A stretch of 64,000 bases of DNA from Brachybacterium fresconis. GTDB taxonomy: Bacteria > Actinomycetota > Actinomycetes > Actinomycetales > Dermabacteraceae. The stretch covers positions 1-64,000 of the forward strand of contig NZ_JAGIOC010000002.1 in assembly GCF_017876515.1 (NCBI RefSeq), read 5' to 3'. Below, one piece after another: positions 17,421-25,395 of the stretch. Positions within the stretch are counted from its first letter, which is position 1; each line of letters opens with the position of its first letter. The translations under genes and the position numbers were made by a program. Below the pieces are notes generated by a model. That model did not search any database, was not told the origin of the DNA, and was given only the letters and a program-made list of their open reading frames with translations.

Positions 17421-18005
17421 TCAGAGCACCTCCAGGAGTTCGGTGGTGAGGTCGTCGAAGCGGAACTTGCTCGGATTCGGGATGGTGCCGCGGAGTCGCC
17501 CGATAGAGACGCTGGCGGGGATGACGGTTTCGAACCGGCCGACGCCTCGCTCATCGAGGAGTGAGGCGAAGTCGGCGGCATCGTTCGTGCGTCCGTCGAA
17601 GCGGGATAGGAGCACGTAGGTGGGGACCTGGGTGGCGGTGACCTCGACGGTGCTCCAGGTGCGGTCGGTGTCCATGAACCCCGGTGGTGTGGGGACGATG
17701 ATGAGGTCGGCGACCTTCACGGCTGCATCCACGACGCTCGGGTCGGTGGGGGGCGTGTCGATGACGGTGAAGTCGGTGGTCGGCTTGTAGCTGCGGAGGC
17801 TGGCGTGGTTGGCGGGTCGGATTTCGAACGGCAGGGGCGTGCCGTCTTCGTCGGCGATTCGTGCCCAGTCGGTGGCGGACCCTTGGGTATCCATGTCGAG
17901 CACGGTCACGGTGTGCCCAAGTTCGGCGAGTTGGGTCGCGATGAGGATGGCGGCCGTGGTCTTGCCGACGCCACCCTTCAGGTTCACTACAGCGATCGTC
18001 TTCAT
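17421..18005 (-). CDS. parA: ParA-family partition ATPase
   Basis: 194 residues from ATG 18005. Deviant Walker A KGGVGKTT at residues 10-17, DMDTQGSATDW, Walker B-like FTVIDTPP. No N-terminal HTH, so it is the short type Ib form paired with an RHH protein. It segregates the replicon. The promoter region ahead (18016-18073) carries the dispersed repeats, so autoregulation is likely. Confidence 0.93.
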   Translation of the reverse strand: MKTIAVVNLKGGVGKTTAAILIATQLAELGHTVTVLDMDTQGSATDWARIADEDGTPLPFEIRPANHASLRSYKPTTDFTVIDTPPTDPSVVDAAVKVADLIIVPTPPGFMDTDRTWSTVEVTATQVPTYVLLSRFDGRTNDAADFASLLDERGVGRFETVIPASVSIGRLRGTIPNPSKFRFDDLTTELLEVL

Positions 18006-18015
18006 GTTTGCCACC

Positions 18016-18073
18016 ATACTGGCGTGCTGGCAAGACAGCGCGCCATCTTGACGGCATGCCGTCATGCCGGTGT
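18016..18073. repeat. Repeats upstream of parA
   Basis: ACTGGCGTGCTGGCAAGAC and GACGGCATGCCGTCATGCCGG lie between parA and the CPBP gene. They contain the same half-words as the other clusters, plus a GACGGCATGCCGTC palindrome (18050-18063). Good candidate for partition-complex binding and parA autoregulation. Confidence 0.6.
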
Positions 18074-19006
18074 CGGCCGGGTTTGGCGGCGTGCGGCGCG
18101 AAGGGCGCTGCAGAGGAGGATCGCGAGGAGTAGGCCGGCTATGGCGCAGAGGATCGCGACGGCCTGTGCTGCACCGAGGAAGGTGGTGGCTGCGTTGGGG
18201 TGCTTCTGGTGGATGACGTAGTAGAGCGAGGCGATGCCGTTGTTCATCACGTGGGCTAGAAAGAGGGGCCAGATGCGGCCGGTCGCGATGTAAAGCAGTG
18301 CGAGGGCGAGAGCCCAGACGAGGTGGCCGGGGATCGCGATCACGCCGTAGTAGACGTGGAACGCGGTCCGCAGCAGGACGGCGGTGATGAGGATGGTCGG
18401 CCAGCGGTGGCCGGCGGCGCGCAGGGCGACCACGGGGACGGCGAGGACGATGATCTCTTCAACGGCGCCGCTGAGCATGCTGTCGTAGACGAGGAGGGCC
18501 GCGGCATCGGGGCTGCTCGGGGGAGTCCAGGGGAAGGAGTTTTGGTCCGGTAGTCCGGGGATCGTTTCCAGTGCGTTGGTGATGACGCCTCGCATCTGGA
18601 AGATCAGCGTCGCGAGGAGGAAGGTGGCGACGCTGCCGCGCCAGCCTGCTGGCATGCCAGCGCCAATGGTGGATGGAGGGGTGTCGGTGGTCTTGGCGAG
18701 GAGCTGCAGTATGGCGAGGCCTGCGAAGGTGAGGGCGAGGGCGGGGATGAGGCTGTTGAAGAGTGTCCAGGCGTCCTGGGTGCCGGCGGGGCCGGGCTGG
18801 GGGTAGAAGGCCAGGATGAGTGCGGCGATGGTGGCTGTGAGCCACGTGGTGCTGTAGAGCCCGCCGAGGAGTGCCCATGCGGTGCTGTGGGGGATAGCTC
18901 CCGGGGTGGTAAGTCGGAGCGGTCGCCATAGAGCGCGCAGTACTCGGATGCTTCGTCGGCGGCGTGCAAGGTGCGCGCGGTGTCTCCGCGCTTGGGTGGG
19001 GGTCAT
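18062..19006 (-). CDS. CPBP-family intramembrane metalloprotease
   Basis: 314 residues from ATG 19006 with GAAGG upstream; the ATG overlaps the stop of the replication gene (ATGA). Seven or eight hydrophobic helices. CPBP/Abi motifs: EEIIVLAVPVVALR, RTAFHVYYG and a late HVMNNGIA. Family members are membrane proteases of the Rce1 type, some giving bacteriocin immunity. Co-translation with a plasmid replication protein is unusual. Confidence 0.85.
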   Translation of the reverse strand: MTPTQARRHRAHLARRRRSIRVLRALWRPLRLTTPGAIPHSTAWALLGGLYSTTWLTATIAALILAFYPQPGPAGTQDAWTLFNSLIPALALTFAGLAILQLLAKTTDTPPSTIGAGMPAGWRGSVATFLLATLIFQMRGVITNALETIPGLPDQNSFPWTPPSSPDAAALLVYDSMLSGAVEEIIVLAVPVVALRAAGHRWPTILITAVLLRTAFHVYYGVIAIPGHLVWALALALLYIATGRIWPLFLAHVMNNGIASLYYVIHQKHPNAATTFLGAAQAVAILCAIAGLLLAILLCSALRAARRQTRPTPA

Positions 19007-20901
19007 GCGACACCTTCTAGTGCGTGCTGGCGTGCTGGCCTGCTGGCGTTGGGTGGGGGTGGATCGAGGTCGTTGAGGCGCATTTCGTCGAGGAGGGCTC
19101 GGATCTCGCGGTCTGCTTCGAGGTCGTCGGCGTGGAGGGCGATGTGGTGGCGCTCGAGGTAGGCCCACCAGATGCGGCGGTGTTCGCGGTAGGCCGCGAT
19201 CTTGGTGGCGCGGGCGTGGGTGACGCCGAAGCGTTCGGCGAGTCGCTCGAGCTCGCGGTCGTCGCTGGTGAGCCAGTAGCCCTCGTCGGCGTGGCCGTCG
19301 ATGAGGTTCCAGCCGGTGAGGGTGGCGAGGGCGTCGGTGACGGCGGTGCGAGAGAGGCCGGTGCGGGCCTGGATGGTCGCGGGGGAGGAGCCATGGCCGT
19401 GCTCGATGGCTTCGTAGGTGAGGGCTGCGGGGATCCCGAGGCGCTCGAAGACGGGGCGGAGGGCGTGGGCCTTCCCGCGGATCCAGCGCACGGTCTCGGC
19501 TGTGGCTGCGTGGCGGTCGGGGATGCGGAGCTCGTAGGCGGCGGCGTCGCGGCCGTGGGCGCGCAGGGTGAGGGTGATCCAGGGGTCGTCCTGGGTGGAG
19601 AGCTCGCGGAGGAGTGTGGCGACGGTCTGGATGCTGAGCCCGGTGGCGAGGGAGAGACCGCGGATGCCGGTCGCGGTGAGGGTGGAGCCGATCTCGTGGG
19701 ACTGCTTGGCGATTGCGCGGAGGAGGAGGCGACGGGTCCAGCCGTGGGCACCGGGGAATTCTCGGGTCTCCACCTCGTGGAGCAGGCTGCGCCAGGTGCG
19801 GATCGTGCCGTGGGTGTCACGGACGGAGGGCTCCCCCGTGTGAGAGACGGCGCTTGTGTCAGATGTATGGACGGAGTCCCCCTGCGCTTCGTTCTTGGCT
19901 CTGAACAGGGGCTCCATGCGGGTCCAGTCGCCGGCGAAGGAGCGCCAGGGCCGGGGGCGGTGGGCGTGGAGTGCCCAGAGGCCGGGCCAGCGTCCGTCGC
20001 TCATGCGCGCGGCGACGTCCTCGCGGCTAAGGCCGGTGGCCATGGCGGACCAGAGGACGGCCCAGCGGGCTTCTGAGGGGCTGTCGTAGCCGTAGGCCGC
20101 CCAGTCGCCCTCGAGGGCGAGGGAGAGGTACTTCTGGCCCATGACGCGGCCGGCGCCGGCTTCGTAGACGACGGGGGTGCTGTGGGGCTCGGCCGCGGCG
20201 GTCGCGGCGCGCTTGGCCTGCACGAGGCGGATCTCGTCGCGGAACGTGAGGCGGAGCCGGCGGACGGCGCGGGCAGGTGTGCGGAGTCCGTCAACGCGCT
20301 CGCGCAGGGAGCGTTCACTGATAGTGAGCTGGCGGTGGCCGCCGAGCTTGTGGACGCTGCCGGGGACGGTGATGCAGCCTCGGGCGATCGACTGGTGGGG
20401 GGAGGGGTCGAGCGTCGCCCAGCGCTGGGCCATCGCCTCGACGAGCTCACGCGCTTCGAGGAAGGCCAGCGGCTGCTCGAGAAGGACGTAGACGTGGGAG
20501 CCACCGTGAGCGTGGTCCGTGAGGAACCAGGCACCGGCCTGGTCGAGCATCGCCTCGGTCTGGAAGACGTCGTACGCGACGTCGGCGATCTGCTCGGTAG
20601 TGCGGTCCTTCGCATCGAAGTCGAGAGCGAGAACGTTGCACTGTCCGGCGTCGCTGTAGAGGCGGACAGCGGCCGGCTTGGACGGCAGATCAGTGGTGAG
20701 GGCTTGCTCGGTCCTCGCGGGGTAGCTGACGCGGTTCTCACGCTGGGGCTTACCCAGGCGCATGCGGGGCTGGCCAGCGATCACGGACGCGGTGAGCGAC
20801 CAAGAGGTCTCGGGGGAGAGGGCCGTATAGGGGGGGGTAGACACGCCAGGCTCGCCGTACTTGCCTACGGCGGCGCGCCCCCCGTACTCTGGGGGTACCA
20901 A
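19003..20901 (-). CDS. Plasmid replication protein with AEP primase-polymerase domain
   Basis: 632 residues from TTG 20901, supported by AAAGGAGG 9 bases upstream. N-terminal archaeo-eukaryotic primase-like domain: LALDFDAK (D94, D96), HGGSHVYVL (H136) and VPGSVHKLGG at about 179. The centre and C-terminus (about 390-620) contain several winged-helix units (ATGLSIQTVATLLREL; ARTGLSRTAVTDALATLTGW). No helicase motif seen. Likely the initiator/primase of an integrated or resident plasmid. Confidence 0.8.
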   Translation of the reverse strand: MVPPEYGGRAAVGKYGEPGVSTPPYTALSPETSWSLTASVIAGQPRMRLGKPQRENRVSYPARTEQALTTDLPSKPAAVRLYSDAGQCNVLALDFDAKDRTTEQIADVAYDVFQTEAMLDQAGAWFLTDHAHGGSHVYVLLEQPLAFLEARELVEAMAQRWATLDPSPHQSIARGCITVPGSVHKLGGHRQLTISERSLRERVDGLRTPARAVRRLRLTFRDEIRLVQAKRAATAAAEPHSTPVVYEAGAGRVMGQKYLSLALEGDWAAYGYDSPSEARWAVLWSAMATGLSREDVAARMSDGRWPGLWALHAHRPRPWRSFAGDWTRMEPLFRAKNEAQGDSVHTSDTSAVSHTGEPSVRDTHGTIRTWRSLLHEVETREFPGAHGWTRRLLLRAIAKQSHEIGSTLTATGIRGLSLATGLSIQTVATLLRELSTQDDPWITLTLRAHGRDAAAYELRIPDRHAATAETVRWIRGKAHALRPVFERLGIPAALTYEAIEHGHGSSPATIQARTGLSRTAVTDALATLTGWNLIDGHADEGYWLTSDDRELERLAERFGVTHARATKIAAYREHRRIWWAYLERHHIALHADDLEADREIRALLDEMRLNDLDPPPPNASRPARQHALEGVA

Positions 20902-20956
20902 GTTGATGAACCTCCTTTCATCTCACCTCGGGGATCACCAGCGCCAACTGGCCCCC

Positions 20957-21012
20957 AAGACTTCTTTCACCACCCCCGGACCTGCGCCAACAGGTTGCGG
21001 GGGTGAAGTCTT
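20957..21012 (-). terminator. Attenuator-like hairpin between rhh and replication genes
   Basis: AAGACTTC pairs with GAAGTCTT, CCCCCG with CGGGGG and ACCTG with CAGGT. It begins at the stop codon of the upstream RHH gene and ends about 55 bases before the replication-gene start, so it may set read-through into rep. Confidence 0.6.
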
Positions 21013-21245
21013 TATGCGGTCTTTCGATCTATCTCCAGGCTCTCTTGAGCTGCGCCTAGGCGCGCCTTCTCCAAGTCCAGACTGGCGATCCACGGCACGA
21101 GCTGGGCAGCGGTAAGGTCCGTCACCGACTCTCCAACCAGCTCCGCATACTCGTACAGCTTGTCGCGGCTGGTGGTCGGGATGCGGGTCTTGATATCCGC
21201 ACGGTCGCCCTTGCTCGGACGACCTCCACTTCGCTTCTGTGCCAT
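21012..21245 (-). CDS. Small plasmid protein, RHH-like copy regulator candidate
   Basis: 77 residues from ATG 21245. GRPSKGDRADIKTRIPTTSRDKLYEYAELVGESVTDLTAAQLV has the β-strand then two-helix pattern of Arc/CopG proteins. Its position directly upstream of rep suggests copy-number control; this is inference. Confidence 0.6.
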   Translation of the reverse strand: MAQKRSGGRPSKGDRADIKTRIPTTSRDKLYEYAELVGESVTDLTAAQLVPWIASLDLEKARLGAAQESLEIDRKTA

Positions 21246-21444
21246 GCGGATCACGTTACACGGAGACCAACGTTCCTGGAACAGAACCAGGCGGCGTGTC
21301 GCTCCCTGCAAAGCAGGGAACGCCCTATACACATCCTTCCGGTCCACCCAGCAGGCAAGCCAGATCAACTGCGCCGATCCGCTGGAGCCCCGCTGCCGAG
21401 TGGTACTGCATGCTGGAGGTATCTGTCGCGGAAGGACGGTGTCC

Positions 21445-21804
21445 ATGCTGGCATTCACGGGGTACACGACGGACCCGGAGACGGGGGAGCGGCTGCCTCC
21501 GATCGGCACGCTCTTGGATGTCCGGGGGCTCGATGCTCTGGTCGAGGGCGGCATCCTCGAGCAGACGAACTGGAGCGGTTACCCCCTGACGTATGTGGGG
21601 ACGGCGCAGGCAATCGCGGAGTGGCTCGAGCAGCTCCCGCCGCATCTCTTCCGAGTTCGCGGCGTTGGAGCGGAGCGTACTCAGGAGCATCCACAGGGGA
21701 TCCGTCTAGTAGATGGGGAGGAGGCTCAGCGCCTCGCCGTCGAGGGGCTGCGAGGCCTGGATCCCGAACGACGAATCCAGGTCGATCTCTGGGATCAGAG
21801 CTGA
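21445..21804 (+). CDS. Hypothetical protein
   Basis: 119 residues from ATG 21445, which has GGAAGGA upstream. Acidic, no membrane segment (LLDVRGLDALVEGGILEQ; AEWLEQLPPHLFRVRG). It is divergent from the replication genes. No family recognised. Confidence 0.55.
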   Translation: MLAFTGYTTDPETGERLPPIGTLLDVRGLDALVEGGILEQTNWSGYPLTYVGTAQAIAEWLEQLPPHLFRVRGVGAERTQEHPQGIRLVDGEEAQRLAVEGLRGLDPERRIQVDLWDQS

Positions 21805-21840
21805 ACTCTGCCGGTCGACCACGTCACCGACCATGGCGCT

Positions 21841-22338
21841 TCAGCTGCCGTACGGGGAGGGCTTCGGTGTGGTGCCGGTGACCGCCGTGATGGCCTTTAG
21901 CAACGGGGGAGCCTCGGACGCCGCGAGGAAGAGAGCGTGCCCCAGAGCCTGGTCCAGGCTCGTGAAGCCTGGGTCCTGTGTCCAGAGCTCGTCGCGTTGG
22001 AGACGTTCGATGCGGTCTCTCATCTGACGCGAGAGGCCTGCGATCTGGGCTGAGATCTCGGCTAAGTCGTAGAGCTCGTCGTGCAGCTCTTCATGCGTCA
22101 TGGGCCGGCCGCGGGCTGCTTGCAGGTCCTCGGGCAGGCCCTCGACCCGGCGCCGTGGCCGGGGCACCGCGACGGGGGCCTGCGGGGTATGTGAGGCGGC
22201 GGGGAGTCGCCCCGCCTGACGGGCACGGTAGCGGCGCATCTGTGCGCGCTTGCGGCACTGATCGGAACAGTAGGTACGGCGCCCGGCAATGAACTGCTTA
22301 CCGCACACAGGACATCTCACGCGACCTTGTCGACCCAT
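21841..22338 (-). CDS. Hypothetical protein with zinc-ribbon N-terminus
   Basis: 165 residues from ATG 22338. CPVCGKQF...YCSDQCRKRAQMRRYRARQ is a four-cysteine zinc-binding motif followed by a basic helix, as in small actinobacterial plasmid proteins. The C-terminal half is a helical segment (ELHDELYDLAEISAQIAGLSRQM). Converges with the hypothetical gene at 21445. Confidence 0.6.
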   Translation of the reverse strand: MGRQGRVRCPVCGKQFIAGRRTYCSDQCRKRAQMRRYRARQAGRLPAASHTPQAPVAVPRPRRRVEGLPEDLQAARGRPMTHEELHDELYDLAEISAQIAGLSRQMRDRIERLQRDELWTQDPGFTSLDQALGHALFLAASEAPPLLKAITAVTGTTPKPSPYGS

Positions 22339-22359
22339 CTCCATCCCCCTCAAGAACAC

Positions 22360-22951
22360 CTACTAACACCCTACACGGGGGTACTACGTTGTCCCCCGGG
22401 GACGCATTGGTGCCAGAGGTCCGTCGTCCTGTTACTTCTGAGCTTCTGCGTTCTGGGGGTGTGCCTGGTGCTGGGGATCGTGTCTCTGCCTGTGGGCGTG
22501 CTGAGGGTGTCTTCGGTGGGGTCTGTCTCGGGGTGTTGAGCTAATGCTTCGTGCTCTGCCTGGGTTCTGGTCGGTCTCCTCTGGAGCTCGTGCCGTTGTT
22601 CTGGATGGAGTGCTCGGGCTTCCGCGTCGGCAGTTCGTGTGGGCATCTCGACTGCAGGGGGCTCATCGCTCCGGGGCCGGGCCCCCGCGGGGCGCCGTTT
22701 AGCAACTGGCTCAAATGCGACAGTTGCTAAGCAGGCAGGTTCAGTGCTGGCTCGGACGGCCCCGAGCCCTGCCGGAAGCTCTGCACGAGGTCCTCCGGCG
22801 CTGCAGGGCGTATCTCCGCGACGGAGACAGGCCTGCAGCTGACCTGACGGATGCTCGGCCTCAGCCTGGATCGATCAGGGAGGTGGAGACGCGGCCGCGC
22901 GTCAGAGGCAGCTGACGCGATCTGCACTGGAACGTCTTGCCACTGGATGAT
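22360..22951. other. Intergenic stretch with a 10-bp inverted repeat
   Basis: I find no supportable gene here. The notable element is TTAGCAACTG at 22699-22708 repeated inverted at 22731-22740, flanked by a GC-rich palindrome near 22676-22690. It could be a recombinase or transposase site, or an RNA hairpin. Confidence 0.4.
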
Positions 22952-23558
22952 TCATGCTCGGTTCAGTGACGCGGCGGTGATGAAGATTCCGCGCTCATGG
23001 AACGCGCGAGGGCTCTGCTGCTGTGCCTCGTCTCGGAAGATTGCCGGCACGTCCGGGAGCCATGGTGGCGTCACCCGCGCCGGGTCCCTCACCCACTCCG
23101 GGGCAGTCCACCCATCACGCCCTGAGAGGTGGTCCGCGAGTGCCGCGAAAGCCGCGTCGATCTCGTGCGACCCAGTCGGTTCAGGCTCGCGCGCAAAGAC
23201 CATCGCCCCAAGGTCCAGCCCCCTGCGTCGGACGGTCGAGGCGTAGTCATCGAGGGACTGGAGGATCCCCGAAGCGCCAGCACGCAGCGAGGGAGTCGCC
23301 CTCCGAGAACATCCGGGCGCACTCCCGCGCGTTGCTCCGAGCCGTGTGACGCACGGGGCCGCCGCTCGAAAGAGCGCGCCAATCCACCCCGGGAGCAGAC
23401 TGAGCCTTTTCGATCAGCTCCCGGACCGAGAGCACCCTGCCTCCGAAGCGCACCGCATCCGCTCCTCCCCGGGCGCCACTCGCCATCAAATCGATCGTAT
23501 CCACCAGCCCACAACCCTCGGACAGAGCTAGTCGGGGAGTCATGTGAGAGCTCCGCAT
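22952..23558 (-). pseudogene. Conserved actinobacterial hypothetical, frameshifted
   Basis: Two parts in different frames make one protein. The 5' part (from 23558, MTPRLALSEGCGL...SEGDSL) and the 3' part (LDDYASTVRRRGLDL, EPEPTGSHEIDAAFAALA, ending AFHERGIFITAASLNRA) join if one base is skipped near 23290. The tail resembles small actinobacterial proteins that end in FxxRGIFxxxxxLxRA. Function unknown. Confidence 0.5.
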
Positions 23559-23830
23559 GCATCAGACCTGGTCAGACTGCGCAGATTTACCCTCAAGCCG
23601 GGCACTCCGTACGCATCACCCCAGGTCAGGATGCGCAGATTTACCCTCACGCCAGCCTCTCCAACTGCGTCACCGCAGGTCAGGCCGCGCTGATGTGGCC
23701 TCAGCGCTCGCTGGGCGAGGACCCTGACTCCGACTGCTGGGGTGCTAGCGCCGGCCACCCACGCCGGAACGACTGCCGCGACCCCCCGCACCCCTGCAGT
23801 TTCGGTCTCGGTCATGGACAGGACACTCAT
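23540..23830 (-). CDS. Small protein with three 18-residue repeats
   Basis: 96 residues from ATG 23830, with GGGGGAG upstream. An Ala/Val-rich N-terminal half is followed by repeats RPHQRGLTCGDAVGEAGV, RVNLRILTWGDAYGVPGL and RVNLRSLTRSDACGALT. No family recognised. The repeats come from the 54-bp DNA repeats at 23559-23720. The opposite strand is also open, so the coding strand is not certain. Confidence 0.4.
   Translation of the reverse strand: MSVLSMTETETAGVRGVAAVVPAWVAGASTPAVGVRVLAQRALRPHQRGLTCGDAVGEAGVRVNLRILTWGDAYGVPGLRVNLRSLTRSDACGALT
23559..23720. repeat. Three tandem 54-bp repeats
   Basis: Units at 23559-23612, 23613-23666 and 23667-23720 start GCATCAGACC, GCATCACCCC and GCGTCACCGC and share GGTCAG and GCGCAGATTTACCCTCA (first two). 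Unit length is a multiple of three, so reading frames are kept on both strands. Confidence 0.75.
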
Positions 23831-23990
23831 CGCACTCCCCCTCGGGACCACAGACCCCGGACCGGGCTGGAATCGCCGGTCGGCCCTCGGAAGTCGGGGA
23901 CGCTCCTGTCGGGTACGGCTCCCGACGCGCCCCACATCCCTCGACCCGAGGCCGACCACGCTCCCCGGCCTCACCCGTCGTGCTCCTCGC

Positions 23991-24398
23991 TCAGCGTCGA
24001 CCGGGGTTCGCGCGGCGGATCGCCTCGTGCCAGTACGGCTCCACGCGTCCGCGTCCGGCGCGGTCTTTCGCGCCCTCGAGGTGCACCCGGGCGGATACCC
24101 AGGACATCAAGTGGGGCTGCGCGAGCTCGATGCGGTCCAGCCACTCCTCGACAGTGAGGAGCAGCCGCTCCCCGCCCACGATCACCTGCACAGACTCGTC
24201 CGGGACATCGGGGTCCCGCCAGCTGTGGCTCATGGACACCGGGGTGCCACCGGCGACGGCGCGCTGGTAACCGGCGACGACCGACTCGGCCGCGCCGAGC
24301 AGGTCCTTTTGCGCGTAGTACCGCGGGTATCTCGCGCGCATCTCGCTCGACCGCCCGGCGGGCGGAGCGGGATAGGGAGTGAAGGGCTGGGGGCTCAC
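23991..24398 (-). CDS. Hypothetical protein
   Basis: 135 residues from GTG 24398. Proline-rich start, then a soluble helical/β mix (GYQRAVAGG, ESVQVIVGGERLLLTVEEWLDRIE). No family recognised. It follows the SRAP gene by 46 bp on the same strand. Confidence 0.55.
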   Translation of the reverse strand: MSPQPFTPYPAPPAGRSSEMRARYPRYYAQKDLLGAAESVVAGYQRAVAGGTPVSMSHSWRDPDVPDESVQVIVGGERLLLTVEEWLDRIELAQPHLMSWVSARVHLEGAKDRAGRGRVEPYWHEAIRRANPGRR

Positions 24399-24444
24399 GG
24401 GGCTCAGTGTGCGCTCGGGGCCGGACAGCCAGGCGCCGGTGGGC

Positions 24445-25155
24445 TCAGTCGGCGTCGAGCGGTGCGATGAGCGAGGGGTCCGTGCGGTCGAGGGTGCGGA
24501 CGTTGTTGACCTGGCGGTCCACCGGCACGGTCACCAGCTCGGCGGCCATGGTGGTGGAGACCTGGTCGAGCTGCGCGAGCAGGGGGTCCTTCTGCTCGGG
24601 CTCGAGCTTCCCGGGGACGAGCCAGTCGGCGACGGCATCCTCGGTGAGGAAGACGGGCATGCGGTCGTGGACTTCACCGCTGGCGTCCCGCGCCTCGCGC
24701 GTGACGATGGTGAAGGTGACGTCCCAGCCGTCGCCGTCCTCGGCCTTGCGAGCGGAGGTGAGGCCGGCGGCGTGCAGCAGCTGCCCGTCGGGGTGGTGGA
24801 TGAAGTACGGGTCCTTGCCGCCGTCGTCGGCCTCGACCCATTCGTAGTAGCCGGTCATGGGCACGATGGCGCGGCCGCTCGAGAACGGTCCGCGGAACAT
24901 GCCGTTGGTCGCGATCGTCTCCAGGCGCGCGTTGATCGGGCGAGGCCCCTTGTCCTTCGCCCACGCGGGGTACAGACCCCAGCACGCCAGCTCGAGACTC
25001 CGCTGCACCTCGCCGTCGTCGTCGACGAACTCGCGCACCACCGGCGCCTTGGTACGCGGCGCGATGCTGTAGACCGCCTCCCACTGCGCCGCGCGGTCCT
25101 GCCCTGTGGCCACATAGCCGTGCAGCAGCCGATCTCCACTACCGGGGACCGGCAT
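24445..25155 (-). pseudogene. SRAP (HMCES/YedK-like) peptidase, 5' truncated
   Basis: 236 residues matching the SOS-response-associated peptidase fold: YSIAPRTKAPVV, ELACWGLYPAWAKD, INARLET, MTGYYEW with the active-site Glu, and HDRMPVFLTEDAVADWL. Family members protect abasic sites through Cys2 in an N-terminal MCGR. Here the reading frame starts MPVPGSGDRLL inside dispersed repeat A and has no MCGR, so the nucleophile is lost. The break coincides with the repeat, pointing to a recombination or insertion junction. Confidence 0.8.
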
Positions 25156-25183
25156 CGTTCGGTTGAGAATTATTCCCCAGGCT
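25141..25183. repeat. Dispersed repeat A
   Basis: ACCGGGGACCGGCATCGTT followed by a variable G..GAG.ATT.TTC pattern. Related copies lie at 26704-26755 and 29179-29235. This copy covers the truncated start of the SRAP gene. Confidence 0.7.
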
Positions 25184-25206
25184 GACCCGCACGCAACGGT
25201 GAGAAG

Positions 25207-25344
25207 GTGACTGAGGAATTCGCAGAAGCACTGGCAACGGTGCTGCTCAACGTGTTCGTGGCCGTGCTACGGGTACTGGAGGCGGAGCTGACTCGGCCTG
25301 GGTGGGACCGAGGGGGTCCGGAGTCGACCACCTTGCTAGGCTGA
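25207..25344 (+). CDS. Possible 45-residue peptide
   Basis: GTG 25207 to TGA 25342: MTEEFAEALATVLLNVFVAV then a charged tail. It ends at the operator of the MFS gene. No family and no good ribosome site; listed as possible only. Confidence 0.2.
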   Translation: MTEEFAEALATVLLNVFVAVLRVLEAELTRPGWDRGGPESTTLLG

Positions 25345-25363
25345 AGACATAGAGAGTATGTCT
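25345..25363. promoter_or_regulatory. Palindromic operator before the first MFS gene
   Basis: AGACATA-gagag-TATGTCT, a perfect 7-bp inverted repeat 33 bp before the ATG at 25396. TTGCTA at 25333-25338 may be the -35 box. The MerR-DnaN protein is the nearest candidate regulator. Confidence 0.55.
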
Positions 25364-25395
25364 CTCGGGTGGGTGGGAACCGCAAGGACTTCTCT

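Noticed and set aside
23559..23720. CRISPR array
   Set aside because: Units are contiguous 54-bp tandem repeats with drifting sequence, not fixed repeats separated by unique spacers.
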